Assembly: GCA_003118195.1 (NCBI GenBank)
Contig: BEXV01000083.1
Coordinates: 24,117 to 74,937, forward strand
DNA: 50,821 nucleotides
Direction: 5' to 3'
Source of the DNA: Hemicentrotus pulcherrimus
Lineage: Eukaryota; Echinodermata; Echinoidea; Camarodonta; Strongylocentrotidae
In this document: positions 1 to 11,882 of the stretch, one piece after another
Layout of the letters: each line of letters begins with the position of its first letter
Position numbering within the stretch: position 1 is the stretch's first letter
Position numbers and translations under genes: made by a program
The notes under the pieces: generated by a model
Told to the model about the DNA's origin: nothing
The model's database searches: none
What the model saw: only the letters and a program-made list of their open reading frames with translations

Positions 1-12
1 CCCCCCCCCCCC
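1..12. repeat. C12 homopolymer at window edge
   Basis: The window opens with twelve C. It may be the right edge of a longer poly-C tract cut by the window. The only assembly gap in the window also ends in a C run, so an assembly effect is possible. Confidence 0.8.
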
Positions 13-1919
13 TGCGTAGACCCCTGCGACAAACACAGAAACATAAAATGTACAAGGGGTATGAATAAGTTAGTTGTTAAGTAAACATGCTTTCAAACCT
101 TTCGATGTTAGTATTAAGCGGTATTTCAAATTTTTATTAAAGACTATGCAGGTAAAATTCCTCCATGTGGAGTGCGCATGGATGTCTTGAATATTTGTTT
201 GTTTCTTCTTTTCTGGTCGGAAGAAGTCCGCCAACTATAAATGCCTCATTAGATTCTCCCGATACTGCCAATGTCTGAACAGTGGTCAATTCTTCATCAG
301 ACATACCTCCAAAAATAAATGAACGTTAGCAATGTCAAGTGGCTTCGCAGCAGTCGTCTGGAGCCACTAATGACCGATTAACGAGGAGGGAATGGGGGCA
401 AAATAATTACTCGTGATGAAATGTCCATTCGTCCACTTTCAGGCCTCGAAAGGTCATTGTCAAAATAATCAGGCGATCGCCATCACCGTGTATTTGGAGG
501 ACACTGTCCTCTAAAAAAGGAAAGGCCACCTTAATGAAGGGAAAGAGGTGATGCAAGACCCTGGAACGCGATGACTATGATTGCTAAGCTCACGGATTAA
601 GATCACCATCGCTTAAATTCTAGATTGTTTGCAAATAGGGAGACGATTAATTTGACATCATGCAGTTACTAGTATTTTGAGGTATTTTTTTCACCGATAT
701 TGACCATCTCTCGGCTGTTGTAGAAACCAAAAGAACACCTTTGCTTCATACCATACGACCTCTTCCCCATTCCCCGGGTCTACCAACCATTGACATAAAC
801 TAAGCCCCTGCCTGTAGATACTTCAGAAAATGTCGACGTAATCAATACAAATCTTTTTAGATCGCTAATTTAACAATTTTAACACGTTGTTTCGATGGAG
901 CAAAAGGTGGGTTGTGGTCAAACAGGGAAGATCTAAAATAACAAGTATTCATTAGTTTATATTATGTGGTCTACACAAGCCATCTATTGCAAAAATTAGC
1001 TTTAGATGCTTGCGACCTGGAAAGAACACCTCCTATCGAGTCGGAAGGCCACCAGGACAAAGTAGAGACAAGAAAACACTCTTACGGTGTCACTAACCTG
1101 TCACTTGAAGCAATTACTGCGGGAATAATTCAGAGAAAATGAATTTAGCGCGCAAATTTGTGTCGAGTTCACTCAGTTAGAAGACCGTTTTAGCTCGCGG
1201 TGCGGGCGCATTCGTGTTTCGAAGGATCCTGTAAAAATAATGTGATCACCTATTTCGAAATGTCACCGAGCGTTCACTAATTTTAGCGGGTAGGTCTAGG
1301 CCTTTTTTTTTCTCGCAAAGTTCACCTCTATCTTGCATTGTTCCAAGGATTCTTCTCTGGAGATACCTTATTCTCTAGCTCACATTATCGATACATCTGT
1401 AGCAGATGTGACCATGCGGAACAATGTCTATAATTACATCGGTTAAAAGAAGGCAAAAGATCGCAATAAATTTGGAACTATTAATTGAAATCAGCTCATG
1501 CGTCATTTGGACCACATAGAACAACGCGGTGGCTAGTACTCGACTGTACCTTTTATCTAGCTCCAGGATAATTTAATAGATTAAAAACATTTCTCTAAAA
1601 TGCAATTGTCAAAATCAAAATAGATTCACTTTACCTTTATCCCGAACGAATGTACTTACGTACACACACACTTATTAGACAAACAATAGAGAAATTGAGC
1701 TGATTGTCACATCTGGGACCGCAGACACGTGTTTGATGTTGACTAATATTGATCGCAAAGAGAGCAAAATTCTTCACAATTAACAACACATGCGAAGATT
1801 CTTATCAGAAGTGCAGCTAAGGGGGAAAGGAATCGCATACCCCTACCCCTTGCCATCGATAGGCGACAAAGGAGAAAGTGACAAAAAGGAAGGGGGGCAA
1901 TATGAAACGATAATGATAT
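13..1919. other. Gene-free AT-rich DNA
   Basis: No open frame of convincing length or splice structure is visible. A moderately GC-rich patch around 340-560 carries several TAAT-type words and could be conserved non-coding DNA, but nothing proves it. Confidence 0.6.
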
Positions 1920-1968
1920 CCCCCCCCCCAGACACACACACACCCACACACGCACGCACACATATACA
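1920..1968. repeat. C10 run followed by a (CA)n microsatellite
   Basis: Ten C are followed by an interrupted CA repeat with CG and CC variants. Overlapping open frames of about 100 codons on both strands are by-products of this simple sequence. Confidence 0.9.
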
Positions 1969-2067
1969 TCCTCACCATCGTATCGCCTGGTTATCCAGAA
2001 TATGTATATCCTACCTAGTAAGGTTCGTGGACCCCCTCCCTCATGACATTCGTGCCCCTTAATTTCT

Positions 2068-2088
2068 GGACCCACGCTACGCCTCTGG
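2068..2088 (-). mobile_element. Possible transposon terminus (CAGAGGCGTAGCGTG type)
   Basis: Read on the minus strand this site carries CAGAGGCGTAGCGTGGG. Similar words occur at 45061-45075 (minus) and 49170-49188 (plus), each within about 150 bases of a poly-C or poly-G run. I infer a shared repeat end; the family is not identified and no matching opposite end was found. Confidence 0.4.
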
Positions 2089-2647
2089 TTCGTCTACACG
2101 CGCCTCCTCCTGGGATGCCTCTTACATTCTTGAGGAAATCCACCATGTCTAAACGTCTGCCTTGATGGCGCAGTCCTATGAAGAGAGGATATTGTAGGAG
2201 GAAGGGGGTAGATTGATCTTTGATAGGGCCTCACCGGGCCCCATCCCTCCGCCTCTATGAGATAGAACACTAGATCTTAGTGCAAGTGAGGTCTAGCCCT
2301 ATAAAGAGCATGCAGAGGGATGGGAAAGCCGAATAGTAGAGATATTAGTGTAATTCCCTTCCAGACGTGAATAGATAAGCTTTTTCTTGAAATTAGGGAC
2401 CGTCCTTAAACGGGCCTTGGACGTCACTGTCCAAACGACGGGACTCATGCTCGAACCCTGGGTCTTTAATTTGGAGACCACAAATTTGACAACTAGAATA
2501 ACGAATGACTACATGTAACTCTAATGGGACGTACTTAGGACCAACTGGACGTATATGCAGGACTGGAGTTATGGGACTATGGCAGATGTAAGTGTCATAT
2601 CGCCCATATAAACCATCGACCCTGTAGGACGTAGTTCAATGAGACCA
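2089..2647. other. Gene-free DNA with recurring GGAC words
   Basis: Between 2527 and 2577 GGAC occurs five times at 9-14 base spacing, with more copies at 2627 and 2651. GGACGT itself occurs at 2527, 2547, 2627 and 2711. This looks like a decayed short repeat. No gene is seen. Confidence 0.5.
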
Positions 2648-2649
2648 TA

Positions 2650-2761
2650 GGGACTTTTAGATTTGCCTGGACTTATACGTGTGACATCCATTCAAGACAG
2701 TGCATTAAAAGGACGTCGATCGTAGCAATCCCCATTGTCTACGTGCGAATCTAAAAGTCCC
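2650..2761. mobile_element. 112-bp MITE-like inverted repeat flanked by TA
   Basis: The left arm GGGACTTTTAGATTTGC (2650-2666) and the right arm GCGAATCTAAAAGTCCC (2745-2761) are reverse complements with one mismatch. They enclose 78 bases. A TA dinucleotide flanks each end (2648-2649, 2762-2763), as expected for Tc1/mariner-type insertion. It is too short to code for anything. The family is an inference from the TA flanks only. Confidence 0.6.
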
Positions 2762-2763
2762 TA

Positions 2764-3557
2764 ATGTGACCTAGCAGTTACTTTCAAAACGAAGTGCGGT
2801 GGGCGAATTTGCCGTGCCGTTCGTCGCGTTGGTGAGAGAATTTCTGTTCACGAGGGTATTTCACAAGACGCCACCTATTTGTAGAAAGATGCAGGACGCC
2901 ACTTAAGACCATCAAAAACCACTTCCTGAAAAATCATACTCTTTCAGAGCAGCAAACGAGGCTTGCGCACGTCGAAATTCTTTTAGCTCACGTAAAAAAT
3001 AAATCATAACATTTTCTGATTAATATTCTGAGACAAGTGTTAAACATGTATCATGAGGGATGATGATGATGGAAATGGTTTACTGAGGAAAGTTTATTGA
3101 CTTTGTAATCTTATGAAGATGGGAACTTAGAATTTTGCAGTAAACTGTATTGGCAAAATATGTATAAAGAAAAGTGATAGTGTTTACTGAACTTTGAACA
3201 ATAATGTTATCAACTTGTTTATTTTTATTTGGACAGCGTCTTTATATCTTAGTTTCGCCCTAACCTTAAAGACTGTGAGGGAGTAGTGTGATATCTCCCC
3301 GGGTTCTTTGAGCAGAAGACGTTATAGGCCTATGATTCAATAAAATATAACAACAGTTATACATTTATTATGAAGTATACTTTTGTTAGATTCTACTTAA
3401 TTTGGTGAACATCGTCGAAAAATGAGCTATACAAATGTGATTTTGATACTGTTTAAACTCCTGTCAACTCTACCGTCCAATATTGACGAGGTACAAATAA
3501 AAATTATAATGGAGGTTACGTTTCAGATGGATGATTGTCTAATAACGCGTAATCTAA
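2764..3557. other. Gene-free AT-rich DNA
   Basis: No supported gene, RNA or well-formed repeat was seen. Base composition becomes strongly AT-rich after about 2990. Confidence 0.55.
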
Positions 3558-4157
3558 CCCTTTGATGAACCGAGGTGGGTGGAAGGGGCTTACTTTTCAA
3601 AAAGTGATCTTTATTCTTCATCGTATAAAACTTCAGGCTCCAAGAAATTCCTCCCAAGACTTCCTTACGGAATCTCACTCTTTCACTTCGGAACTGCACG
3701 CCGACGACCATGGCGCCTCGCACTGACCTCAAGGGGGGTTCAGATGATAAAGACTAGATTAAGATTGTGTGGTAAATCAGCCAGGATGCCGGGACGGGCG
3801 GCACTCCCAAAACTCCTTCATTCTTATCCTTTCTTCGAAAGTTTTCATGAAGTTTTCCTTCAACATTACCGACTCAATTGTTTGGTGAAACCGCGATGCG
3901 ACACGTTGTCATTTTCAATCATCCGAACAGGATTGGTTTGTAAGGGTTTGCCACAGTCATCATTTATGATCAGGTTTGATAATCAATTGTCGCTGCAAGT
4001 TTTATCTCTTAGTCATATCTGCATATCTCAGAATGTTGTACGCCTTATCACAGAAGAGGTAGACATGATTTGTGTTATAATACATGAATTGATTTTATCA
4101 TTTACTTTATTAAAGGTTCCTTTTCATGCTCAGCACACAGTATCCGTCGAAAACTAA
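3558..4157 (+). CDS. Unidentified long open frame (about 199 codons)
   Basis: The frame is open from just after a TAA at 3555 to the stop at 4155-4157. It is the longest open stretch outside the gap. At this AT content an open run of this length is unexpected by chance, though the first 250 bases are more GC-rich than their surroundings, which lengthens open frames. There is no good ATG at the start; the first usable start is a GTG at 3579. The product is rich in Ser, Leu, Arg and His and shows no signal peptide, repeats or motif I recognise. On the opposite strand a well-placed ATG (about 3711) has a strong Kozak-like context, so the coding strand, if any, is uncertain. It may be noise, a pseudogene or an exon. 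Confidence 0.2.
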   Translation, partial: PFDEPRWVEGAYFSKSDLYSSSYKTSGSKKFLPRLPYGISLFHFGTARRRPWRLALTSRGVQMIKTRLRLCGKSARMPGRAALPKLLHSYPFFESFHEVFLQHYRLNCLVKPRCDTLSFSIIRTGLVCKGLPQSSFMIRFDNQLSLQVLSLSHICISQNVVRLITEEVDMICVIIHELILSFTLLKVPFHAQHTVSVEN

Positions 4158-4340
4158 AGTCGTAACGGTGGCGGTGGATGAATTAAATCTTCAGCCACAT
4201 CGTCTTTTTTCTATAATTGTTTCTTGAGCTTCCGTTGTAGTTTTATACTGCTATTCCTACTCAAATCTTGTGTTTATCCCCGTATTACTTACATATGATT
4301 TTGTCTAATTCACGTACAAAGATTTACTAAGTGGGAAACA

Positions 4341-4396
4341 AGTTTACCAAATACGTTTTTGAGGAAAAAGTTTACCAAATACATTTTTGAGGAAAA
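4341..4396. repeat. Tandem duplication, 28-bp unit, two copies
   Basis: Units 4341-4368 and 4369-4396 differ at one base (ATACG versus ATACA). Each begins AGTTTACCAAATAC and ends GAGGAAAA. The near identity suggests a recent duplication. Confidence 0.9.
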
Positions 4397-6582
4397 AGTA
4401 TTGTTTTTCATCATAAACCAAAATTCAAAAAGGTCAACATTGCCATATCCGATATATGTAATTGTGGCTAATTATGAATATTGCGGATGGATATCATAAA
4501 AACTATGATACTATTACCACCACGATAATTATAAGTAATATAATACCATAAAGATATAATTCCCAGTTTACATCGTACTAAAAACTCAAATCGTATTGAT
4601 TTACATCATTTTTCATTTCTTTTATATTTTGGTGACATTTTAATTCAACAATACAAAATATTTTTAATGTAATAAACTAGTTTGTTTTCACATGTAGTTT
4701 AAATATTTAATTTCAACCATAATCGGAAACAAGCGCTCTTTTAAACTTCACAACATAAGTAGATAGTGGCGAAAGGGATGTTGAATAACCCAGTGCAAAC
4801 ATGTTGAAAGCTGTAATGTGCACGAATGGTACACATTTGATATAGCGGGTAAACATAAGCTATTGGTAAAGTAAAATACATGAATTCGATAATAACAAAT
4901 CACACGTTCTATTGATAAATGCGCTAATAGGGCGACATGTTGTTCGTAAAAAGCTTTTAAAAAACCTTTACCACTTAAATTAGATTTGATATCATTAAAT
5001 TGGCGCAAGAAGCAAAGTGAAAGTCCGTATACATTCTCGAACAAGATCATGGACCCTAAACTATATTTTTTTAACGTAAAATCTGGCAGTAGAAAATAGA
5101 TACTCGCTAAGTTCTATATTCTTGCCTGTCTTGAATAACGAATACATTGAGGTACGTCGGACGAACATGACAAATTGCTTTTTGATTCATAGTGACATTG
5201 CAATAGCTCATCAGATCGATTCTACTTTGCGTTTACGATGTTCAAGTTTTACCGAACCTCCTCCGCCCGGGAATAGACCCTGTCGTTACTCATACGCCCC
5301 CGTTTGTAAGGTCCCGATTATGATGAAAGAATGTGGAAATAATATTTACGCGGGATAGCTGTCATCCCCCAAGCACATGCGGTTTCCTCGCAGCTAGTCT
5401 TTACCATAGGAGCAGGAGCTGTGAAATAAGATTAATGGGGGATAAGTCGAGAGAAATTAATGATTTTCATTCCAAATGACCCTGTCGTATTTCTGGTTCA
5501 TCTCCAGTTAATTGGTGACATGATAAAGCCAGCAGTGAAGGAGAAACAAAGAACGATGACTTCCATACTGATGCCTAGATAGCCGTGATTAGATTTTTAT
5601 GTTCCAAAAGAAATATTTGTCTTTTTGAAATTTTAGACTGTTCATCTCGAAATTGAGTCTGGAAATCAGACATCTTTGCTCCTCGGTTCATGACTATTTA
5701 GGCCGAGGATGACCGTTGTTTGACATATTTTCTCGATTAAAGGAAATCTGGCGCATATCTTTCACATTTGTTCACCTTTAGTTAACCTCGTTTCGATACT
5801 TTTTTTTGACGATGTCATGGTATGCTTGCAATCATAAACACTGATTGGCATCGTGATGATGAGTGCTCGATGTAAAAAGAAAGTCTTATACTAAATTTGC
5901 GTCAGCCGGGGCTAATTCCGGATTTTGTAATTTTGTAATATTTGGTAAAGTAAAAATATTGAAGAAAGAAAAAAAAAAACAAGCAGACTAACGTTTTGAA
6001 TGTGCATTTTTATTCAGCATTATTCAGTAAAGTGGGACATTGTTAGTGTGTCTTGAAGTTATATGCACGATTTGGGATTTAAGAGGGGGCATGGGTGAAT
6101 TTAGCCCCTCCGCTCAAATCCGCAAGTGCGTATTAGAATCAGTCAATGCTACGAGAATGACAGATATAAATAGAATGCGAAATTGAAGATTAAAGGAAGA
6201 AAGAAACAAAGAAAGAAAACTTTCTCCAATAATCACCATTCTAGTTTCCCCCAATAGACTGTAGTGTAATGAAAACCGTTTGGCAAAAGATTTTCAAAAT
6301 TTGTAATTCAAATCATAAATATCTTGATAATCAGACAGGCGATCCGCTTGTAAAATTCATGGGGTTCCTGACTGACTTAAAGGTTAATAATTATCATTGC
6401 AGCATGAGCTTAATCCAGGATTTTGTTTCAAAATCTGAGACAAAGTTACCGGATCCCTTTAATATGATTTAAATTCGCTGTGTGTTTTATAAATCTCTAC
6501 ACGCAGCATTTTTTGTTTTGGTTGCATTTTCTATAAAAATCCCTTCTTCCCTTTGAACCTCATAAATCTTTTGAGAAAGTAA
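4397..6582. other. Gene-free stretch with a GC-rich patch
   Basis: Mostly AT-rich. A more GC-rich patch at about 5250-5460 stands out and could be conserved non-coding DNA or a remnant exon. A 78-codon frame there ends in a short Cys-containing stretch but lacks a complete domain. Nothing else is supported. Confidence 0.5.
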
Positions 6583-6945
6583 CAAAGGAAAGATAAAATT
6601 GATGAAGGAAAAGATGGCATCTTGAAGACGGTGAGTTGGGGACAGTGCCGGATGCTTGGAGCGTCGCATCTTGTTAGAGACACGAATACTCCGACTCGTA
6701 CCCACCATCTCTGGGGCTCCATTCCAAAGTTCAGCTGGAGTATAGATGATATCAGAAGGTCTAGTGGAGCCTACTCTGACTCGCAGTTACAGATGAACTT
6801 AAGTTCTAGTCATGCCATCTCACTGTCCAAAGAAAATGTGAAGAGTTTACTCGAAATGTTTGATGCTGGAATACTTAATAATAATTATTGTGTATCGGGA
6901 AGTTTTAGAATCCCCAGATTAACTCAGTTTTTAACTTACATGTGA
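6583..6945 (+). CDS. Unidentified open frame, possible exon or gene remnant
   Basis: The frame is open from after a TAA (6580-6582) to TGA (6943-6945), about 120 codons. The middle part (about 6640-6870) has mixed amino-acid composition and looks more protein-like than the surrounding DNA, with runs such as WSIDDIRRSSGAYSDSQ and ENVKSLLEMFDAG. The last 17 codons look like ordinary AT-rich sequence. No strong acceptor precedes it (only ACAG at about 6640 without a pyrimidine tract) and there is no ATG near the start. I recognise no family. It could be part of an exon, a decayed gene fragment, or chance. Confidence 0.25.
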   Translation, partial: QRKDKIDEGKDGILKTVSWGQCRMLGASHLVRDTNTPTRTHHLWGSIPKFSWSIDDIRRSSGAYSDSQLQMNLSSSHAISLSKENVKSLLEMFDAGILNNNYCVSGSFRIPRLTQFLTYM

Positions 6946-7202
6946 AATAATATACTTTTCTAAGGAGCAGATCTCTATAGATACAATTGCCAGTACCGTG
7001 ATATTCTTCCACATAGGGATTAACAAAAAGAATACAAATGAGAAAGCTTAAAATATTGTTTGTCACCGGGCTTTACGAGAACTCATCCTCCTGATAAACC
7101 CTTCGAAAGCCCTCCGGATGGTGACGTTAAGGGTCGCTTTCTACATGTGTATCAATCATTTATGATTGATGTGTAACGTTCTGCGAAAATCCAAAATACG
7201 TA
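6946..7202. other. AT-rich DNA with a short inverted repeat
   Basis: ATCAATCAT / ATGATTGAT with a TT loop forms a 9-bp-arm inverted repeat at 7151-7170. No gene is seen. Confidence 0.6.
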
Positions 7203-7265
7203 CTCACACAATCACAAACACACACACACACACGCGCGCACACGCGCACGCACGTATGCACACCC
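7203..7265. repeat. (CA)n / (CG)n compound microsatellite
   Basis: Alternating CA with CG interruptions, a purine-pyrimidine alternation of the kind associated with Z-DNA potential. Confidence 0.9.
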
Positions 7266-8231
7266 AACCAAAGACGTTTAAATATAATTACCAACCATAC
7301 GCACACACTTCATTCTGTCATCAACACTCTAAATTTGGTGCATTGAAGATCAAAATATACATATACATCTCAAAGAGCCTCTTCTCGCGTAATTATACAA
7401 TGCGTTTTTTTTTTTTTAAAGTGTACCCAACTTAATAGCTCCTAATTAAACATTTATAACCAATATTACTTTGATATCTATTTCAAAGTGAGGAGTAATT
7501 TGTGTCCTTCCAATGATACCATAACCATAATATTTCTACCACGGGTGAATGAGCACCTGGGTCTTTAAAAAGTCTTGTCCAATTCGACTTAATATACCAA
7601 CTTTAGGCTGATGGAACAAATGTGGGTCAGGCTATATGCATCTGCTTTTTTGGTCTTAAATTCATTTAATAGTTAAATGTTGAATTATGTTCCATACCTC
7701 AGTGCATCATTGTTTTAAATGATGCAATGTACCTAGACCTTCACATAACCTTGTTTGAATCCATATAGGATAACCTATATTATTTAGAACAGCCTACTAA
7801 CTTCTTGTCTGATGATATCTAAGCTCTCCCTGCTCACATGTCCACTGCGCCATTTCGCATGCGCAAGGAGCATAGGGTGTTTGAAGTTAGAAGTTTATTA
7901 ATTCCACATTTTACATCAAAAAACAGTTTAAATTCTTATTTTATTTTTTCTATACAAGCGTATAAAAGTAGATTTCACACACAAAATACAAAATCAAATA
8001 TTTCAAATCAAGTATATTGTACGGAAAATAAGTACGAAGTTTCGAATATGACAGGCAAGGTAAAAACAATGTAAAATGTGGGGAGCCTAAATAAAAAGCA
8101 TAGCTTGTATGTGAATAGACTCCCGTACTGAGTATCACAATACAGTAGGTCTGAATTTAAAAGGTATTATAGGAGGCGAATATACGGAGTAGTATAGTAT
8201 GAGATTTTAGAGACTGACGTACAAGGAGAGT
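7266..8231. other. Gene-free AT-rich DNA
   Basis: Contains a 9-bp-arm inverted repeat TGCATCATT / AATGATGCA (7703-7726, loop GTTTTA). No coding evidence. Confidence 0.55.
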
Positions 8232-8372
8232 GAATTTGAGAGGAAAAGAAGGAAAAAAAATATTAAAATGATAAGTAGAAGGTGAACAATGGAAGAAAGA
8301 AGAAGAAAGGAAGACGAAATAGAAGTGGAGGAAGAAGAGGCAGAAGAAGAGGAAGAGAGAGAAGAGAAAGCA
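8232..8372. repeat. Purine-rich GAA/GGA tract
   Basis: The plus strand is almost all A and G. The open frames on its minus strand (Phe/Leu/Ser-rich) are composition artefacts. Confidence 0.85.
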
Positions 8373-9165
8373 AATTGATGAAATCAATGGCATTGTAAAA
8401 TAACAAAAACAAAGTCTGTATTATCACCTGTACGATCCAGCGCGACATCAACATTAATTCTATACATACTTACTACAAAGAAAACACCTGATCTTTTGTT
8501 TAAATGAATTAATGGAGGGGCTTTCAACAAATTGGTTATTCAGGCTGTTCACGAATTTGGGTCCAGTAAAAATAATTGTTTCGAATATCGAATGTAAACT
8601 CTAAGTTTAGAAAACCCAAATGCAAGAAGGAACACATATTGATAAGCATCAAATAAATTGACTGTAGGCTATCATGAAAGGAAAAACATCTCAAATAAAC
8701 TTTTACCATTTTTGTATCCCTCAATAGGAAGGGCTGCCTTTAACAAGTGATGCGAACATAGTCAGGGTTGTAATCATCATACCGACGATTATATCATAAA
8801 TGTTGCTTTTAATGAGCATTTACTTCGTTTTGTGTTGATATTAACACATTTTCTTTTCAACTACATAATACTCAATGTAGCAATGCGCAATTGATTTTGG
8901 AATGAGATAACACCTACACGATGGCATTTGACTCACATCTATTGCTTCGGCCCAAACTTGGAACGAGAGTATTGTGACAATACTTTTTGAAAAGCCTGTT
9001 GCTCAGTCGTACGTGGCAGCACACTTATGAGTATGGTATCATTACCAAGGGTATTAGTCCCCCCCCCCCTTACCGTGAAATATGATTTAAGGTCACATAC
9101 ATTATGACTCTTCAATTAGAGGCTACCAAAGTTGGTACACTTTCTTTATAAGCACTGTGTAAAGC
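8373..9165. other. Gene-free DNA ending in a C11 run
   Basis: No gene seen. A poly-C run of about 11 bases lies at 9059-9069, roughly 100 bases left of the hAT element. Confidence 0.55.
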
Positions 9166-9835
9166 GTATAGAGCGGCCTTCTCAACTGGCGGCGCGCGTG
9201 CCACTTGTGGCACTTAGGGTCAGTCAGAGTGGCGCGCGAATGTTGCAAAAAAAAAGTATTATATTTTAGAATTATTAAGAACTCAACAAAAACAAGGAGT
9301 TGCAGTCAAAGTTGAGCTCAACATGTCTGCAGGGAGAAAAGGGAATTCGTTTTTTTTTTTTTTAACCATTTTTTACGACTCTAAACCTGAACTCTACAAT
9401 GTGCGTACGATGTGCTACCAATTTTAACAGTGCCGATCTCTGGACTCATCTTGTTTTTGTTTGTATGATTTGGACTTCATTTTGAAATTTCCCGTAATTA
9501 TTTGCACAAAAATAAGTTCATATAAATTTACCGCCAGTGTAATATTGTACCCAGGAAGTGAACTAATTTTTCCACATCAATATGATATTATGATTAATAT
9601 ATTTTGGAATAAAAAGGTGTTTAAAATGCCACATTTGGGCTTTTAGAAAGCCCAAAATTCTACAAAATTTAGGGGCTGCACGTCCGCTAGGGCTTTGCCC
9701 GTGGACCGCGTCCAAAGTCGGCTTGGTCGCTACGCTCACTCGCAGCACAGTCCATCATACAAATTGGCACTTCAACTACAAGTTCTTTTCGTTGAGGCAC
9801 TTCTAATAAACTAGTTGAGAAGGCCTAGTATAGAG
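9166..9835. mobile_element. Non-autonomous hAT-type transposon with 8-bp target duplication
   Basis: The element (9174-9827, 654 bp) is bounded by the exact direct repeat GTATAGAG (9166-9173 and 9828-9835). The left end reads CGGCCTTCTCAACTGG; the right end read inward on the minus strand is TAGGCCTTCTCAACTAG, giving a shared 13-base core GGCCTTCTCAACT. An 8-bp duplication and a CAG/TAG...TCTCAAC terminus fit the hAT superfamily. A subterminal palindrome, GTGCCAC-TT-GTGGCAC, sits at 9198-9213 inside a CGCG-rich stretch. There is no transposase frame, so it would need a relative to move. The intact duplication suggests a fairly recent insertion. Confidence 0.85.
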
Positions 9836-11729
9836 CAACAATAAACACAAAATTGCATTCTGGGAATGAAATAAAGTGATCTTTCATTTATTTAGCTAAA
9901 CATCTTTACATAATATACGATAACTTTAAAAAAATAACAATGAGAAGATTTGTGCCATCTATATTACTTAGAAGGTCTATGATATGAGTAATTCGTATTC
10001 GTATTAGTATTTGTGTTACGATTAGTCACGGTACATCAATTTCTCTCATTCTCCTCTCTTAACTTTCGCTTTTCCCTCTCTCTAGGTCACGTTTTCTACA
10101 ATTCATTGCACGTTTACGTTTTCCGTCCAAATCAAATACCCTGGAGTGGAGATGTCAAGGCAAACAATGGCTCTAAAGCAAATCGATTAAATGTTAGACT
10201 TCGGGAAAACCCCTAGACTTTCTCCCTTATTTGAAAAAATGAGGTGGATTACAATACAATCATGATCATAAACGAAATTTCTCCTTTGTCCAAAATCACA
10301 ATCTTTACATGGCATGGATGTACATGGACGATTGTATAAAAATCCTCATAATATAAGGTTTTTATATTATATATTTATATATAGAGAGAGAGAAGGTTTT
10401 AGAGGTTATGGATGTATCGGGATATTGAGAGGGGTTGTACGACACATACTCTGGTGATAATTGATGTTCCATGTTCAATATCTCACACTATCCAGTTCTT
10501 AATTTTAACCCTGGACAAACATTATACCTGACCATAACCCTAGTCCTAACCCTCCATCTTCGACCAGGAAATATCAGGGGAAATTATTGTCGATGGATGA
10601 AACGTTGGAGCGCCAACAACTTCTTCTTTCGATAAGCTTGACGTATTTTAGGTTTCATACTTGTTTTAATAAATGCCTTGAAGAATCTGTAAATGTGCAG
10701 AGAAATCTCACAGTTAGCTTTTAATAAGGCTTGGGAGCTTATGGCATATCTTGAAGTACACTTTTTGTCGTCGTTGTCGTTGAAAAGTATGAAATTCAAT
10801 GATACATTCATTTTATTTATTTTCATATCGGCAACTAAATTTTGCAAAAATGAGATGTAATTTAAAGACATAATGGAGGAAAGGCAGTAACCTGGGGCTA
10901 TTTACTTTAAATGACATTTTCTCCAATCATTGTATCCTTTGAATAACATTTTGTCTGCTTGGGTGTCTTATCCTGTCAAGATACGGAAGTCGATGATTTT
11001 GATGCCGCCTAAAGTTGTTGGTTTTGATGTTCATTGTGTCGAAATTGTGGAAAGGCAAACTCGTCTCAAATCGATTCTTTTTCTAAGGAGATGTCTTTCT
11101 TATAAAGACTTTACATACCTCAGGCATTGCATCGTTTACAAAAGATAATTTCCGGATGTTATTATGTGAAATTGTCTATCATACTTGGAAGCTCTTATCA
11201 TGTTTCATCGCCAAAGGCACATTGTCTCGTAGTTATAAACAGTGAATAGTTAAAAGAAGTTCAACAGAAGTCTTTTTCTTTTTTGATAATTCCTGCTTCT
11301 CAAATTATAATGAATGCTATGTAACATATCATGTTTGGTAAAATGCTGTTAAAAGTGTTCGTTTGTGTATTTTTTCTTATTTTGGAATGATTTCCTCTGC
11401 TTTTTATTTTAAAATACAACTTGTCTTCAGACAGGTCGGCGTGAGTTCACTTCAAGTTAAACTCCGCGCGCGCTTTAGTAAGAAATCAATCATTATTTAT
11501 CGTCTAGATGGTCTTTTAATATTAACAATTTTATTGAATGTCTGATATACATATACATGTAATTGAATATATTTTTCTTTGCAAGATTTCATATCTCCTA
11601 ACGAAATGGTTGTATTGTGTGTGTGTGTCTTGTAAACTTTAAACGATGCGGAGCCTTTAGATACGGTAAAACGTAAGATGGGGATGAAGGGTAAAATGTT
11701 TTATACGTATATTAAAATATGTAATATCT
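9836..11729. other. Gene-free AT-rich DNA
   Basis: Includes a short TATATA/GAGAGA tract at about 10366-10393. No supported genes. Confidence 0.55.
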
Positions 11730-11734
11730 TTATA

Positions 11735-11776
<42 letters not shown>
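11730..11776. repeat. (TA)n microsatellite, left of a pair
   Basis: About 23 TA units with one C interruption. A second (TA)n lies 106 bases further on. Confidence 0.95.
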
Positions 11777-11808
11777 GGCGTGAAGAAAATGGTCTAGGAA
11801 CGTGAGAC

Positions 11809-11835
11809 GTAGCTGTACTTAACAAGTACGCCTAC
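11809..11835. other. Hairpin between two (TA)n tracts
   Basis: Arms GTAGCTGTACTT and AAGTACGCCTAC pair around a 3-base loop (AAC) with one mismatch and one T-G pair. It sits in the only unique-looking sequence between the two TA tracts. Function unknown. Confidence 0.6.
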
Positions 11836-11881
11836 ATATTCTGGAACACCCGTTGTCATGTCAGAGTTGAGAATTCTCGCA

Positions 11882-11882
<1 letters not shown>

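Noticed and set aside
2440..2470. Minus-strand GGTTCGAGC, like a tRNA B-box
   Set aside because: No matching A-box or cloverleaf at the right distance.
5122..5358. Short Cys-containing stretch with YAPVC, reminiscent of a Kazal domain
   Set aside because: Only one fragment of the pattern fits; the remaining cysteines, spacing and splice sites are absent.
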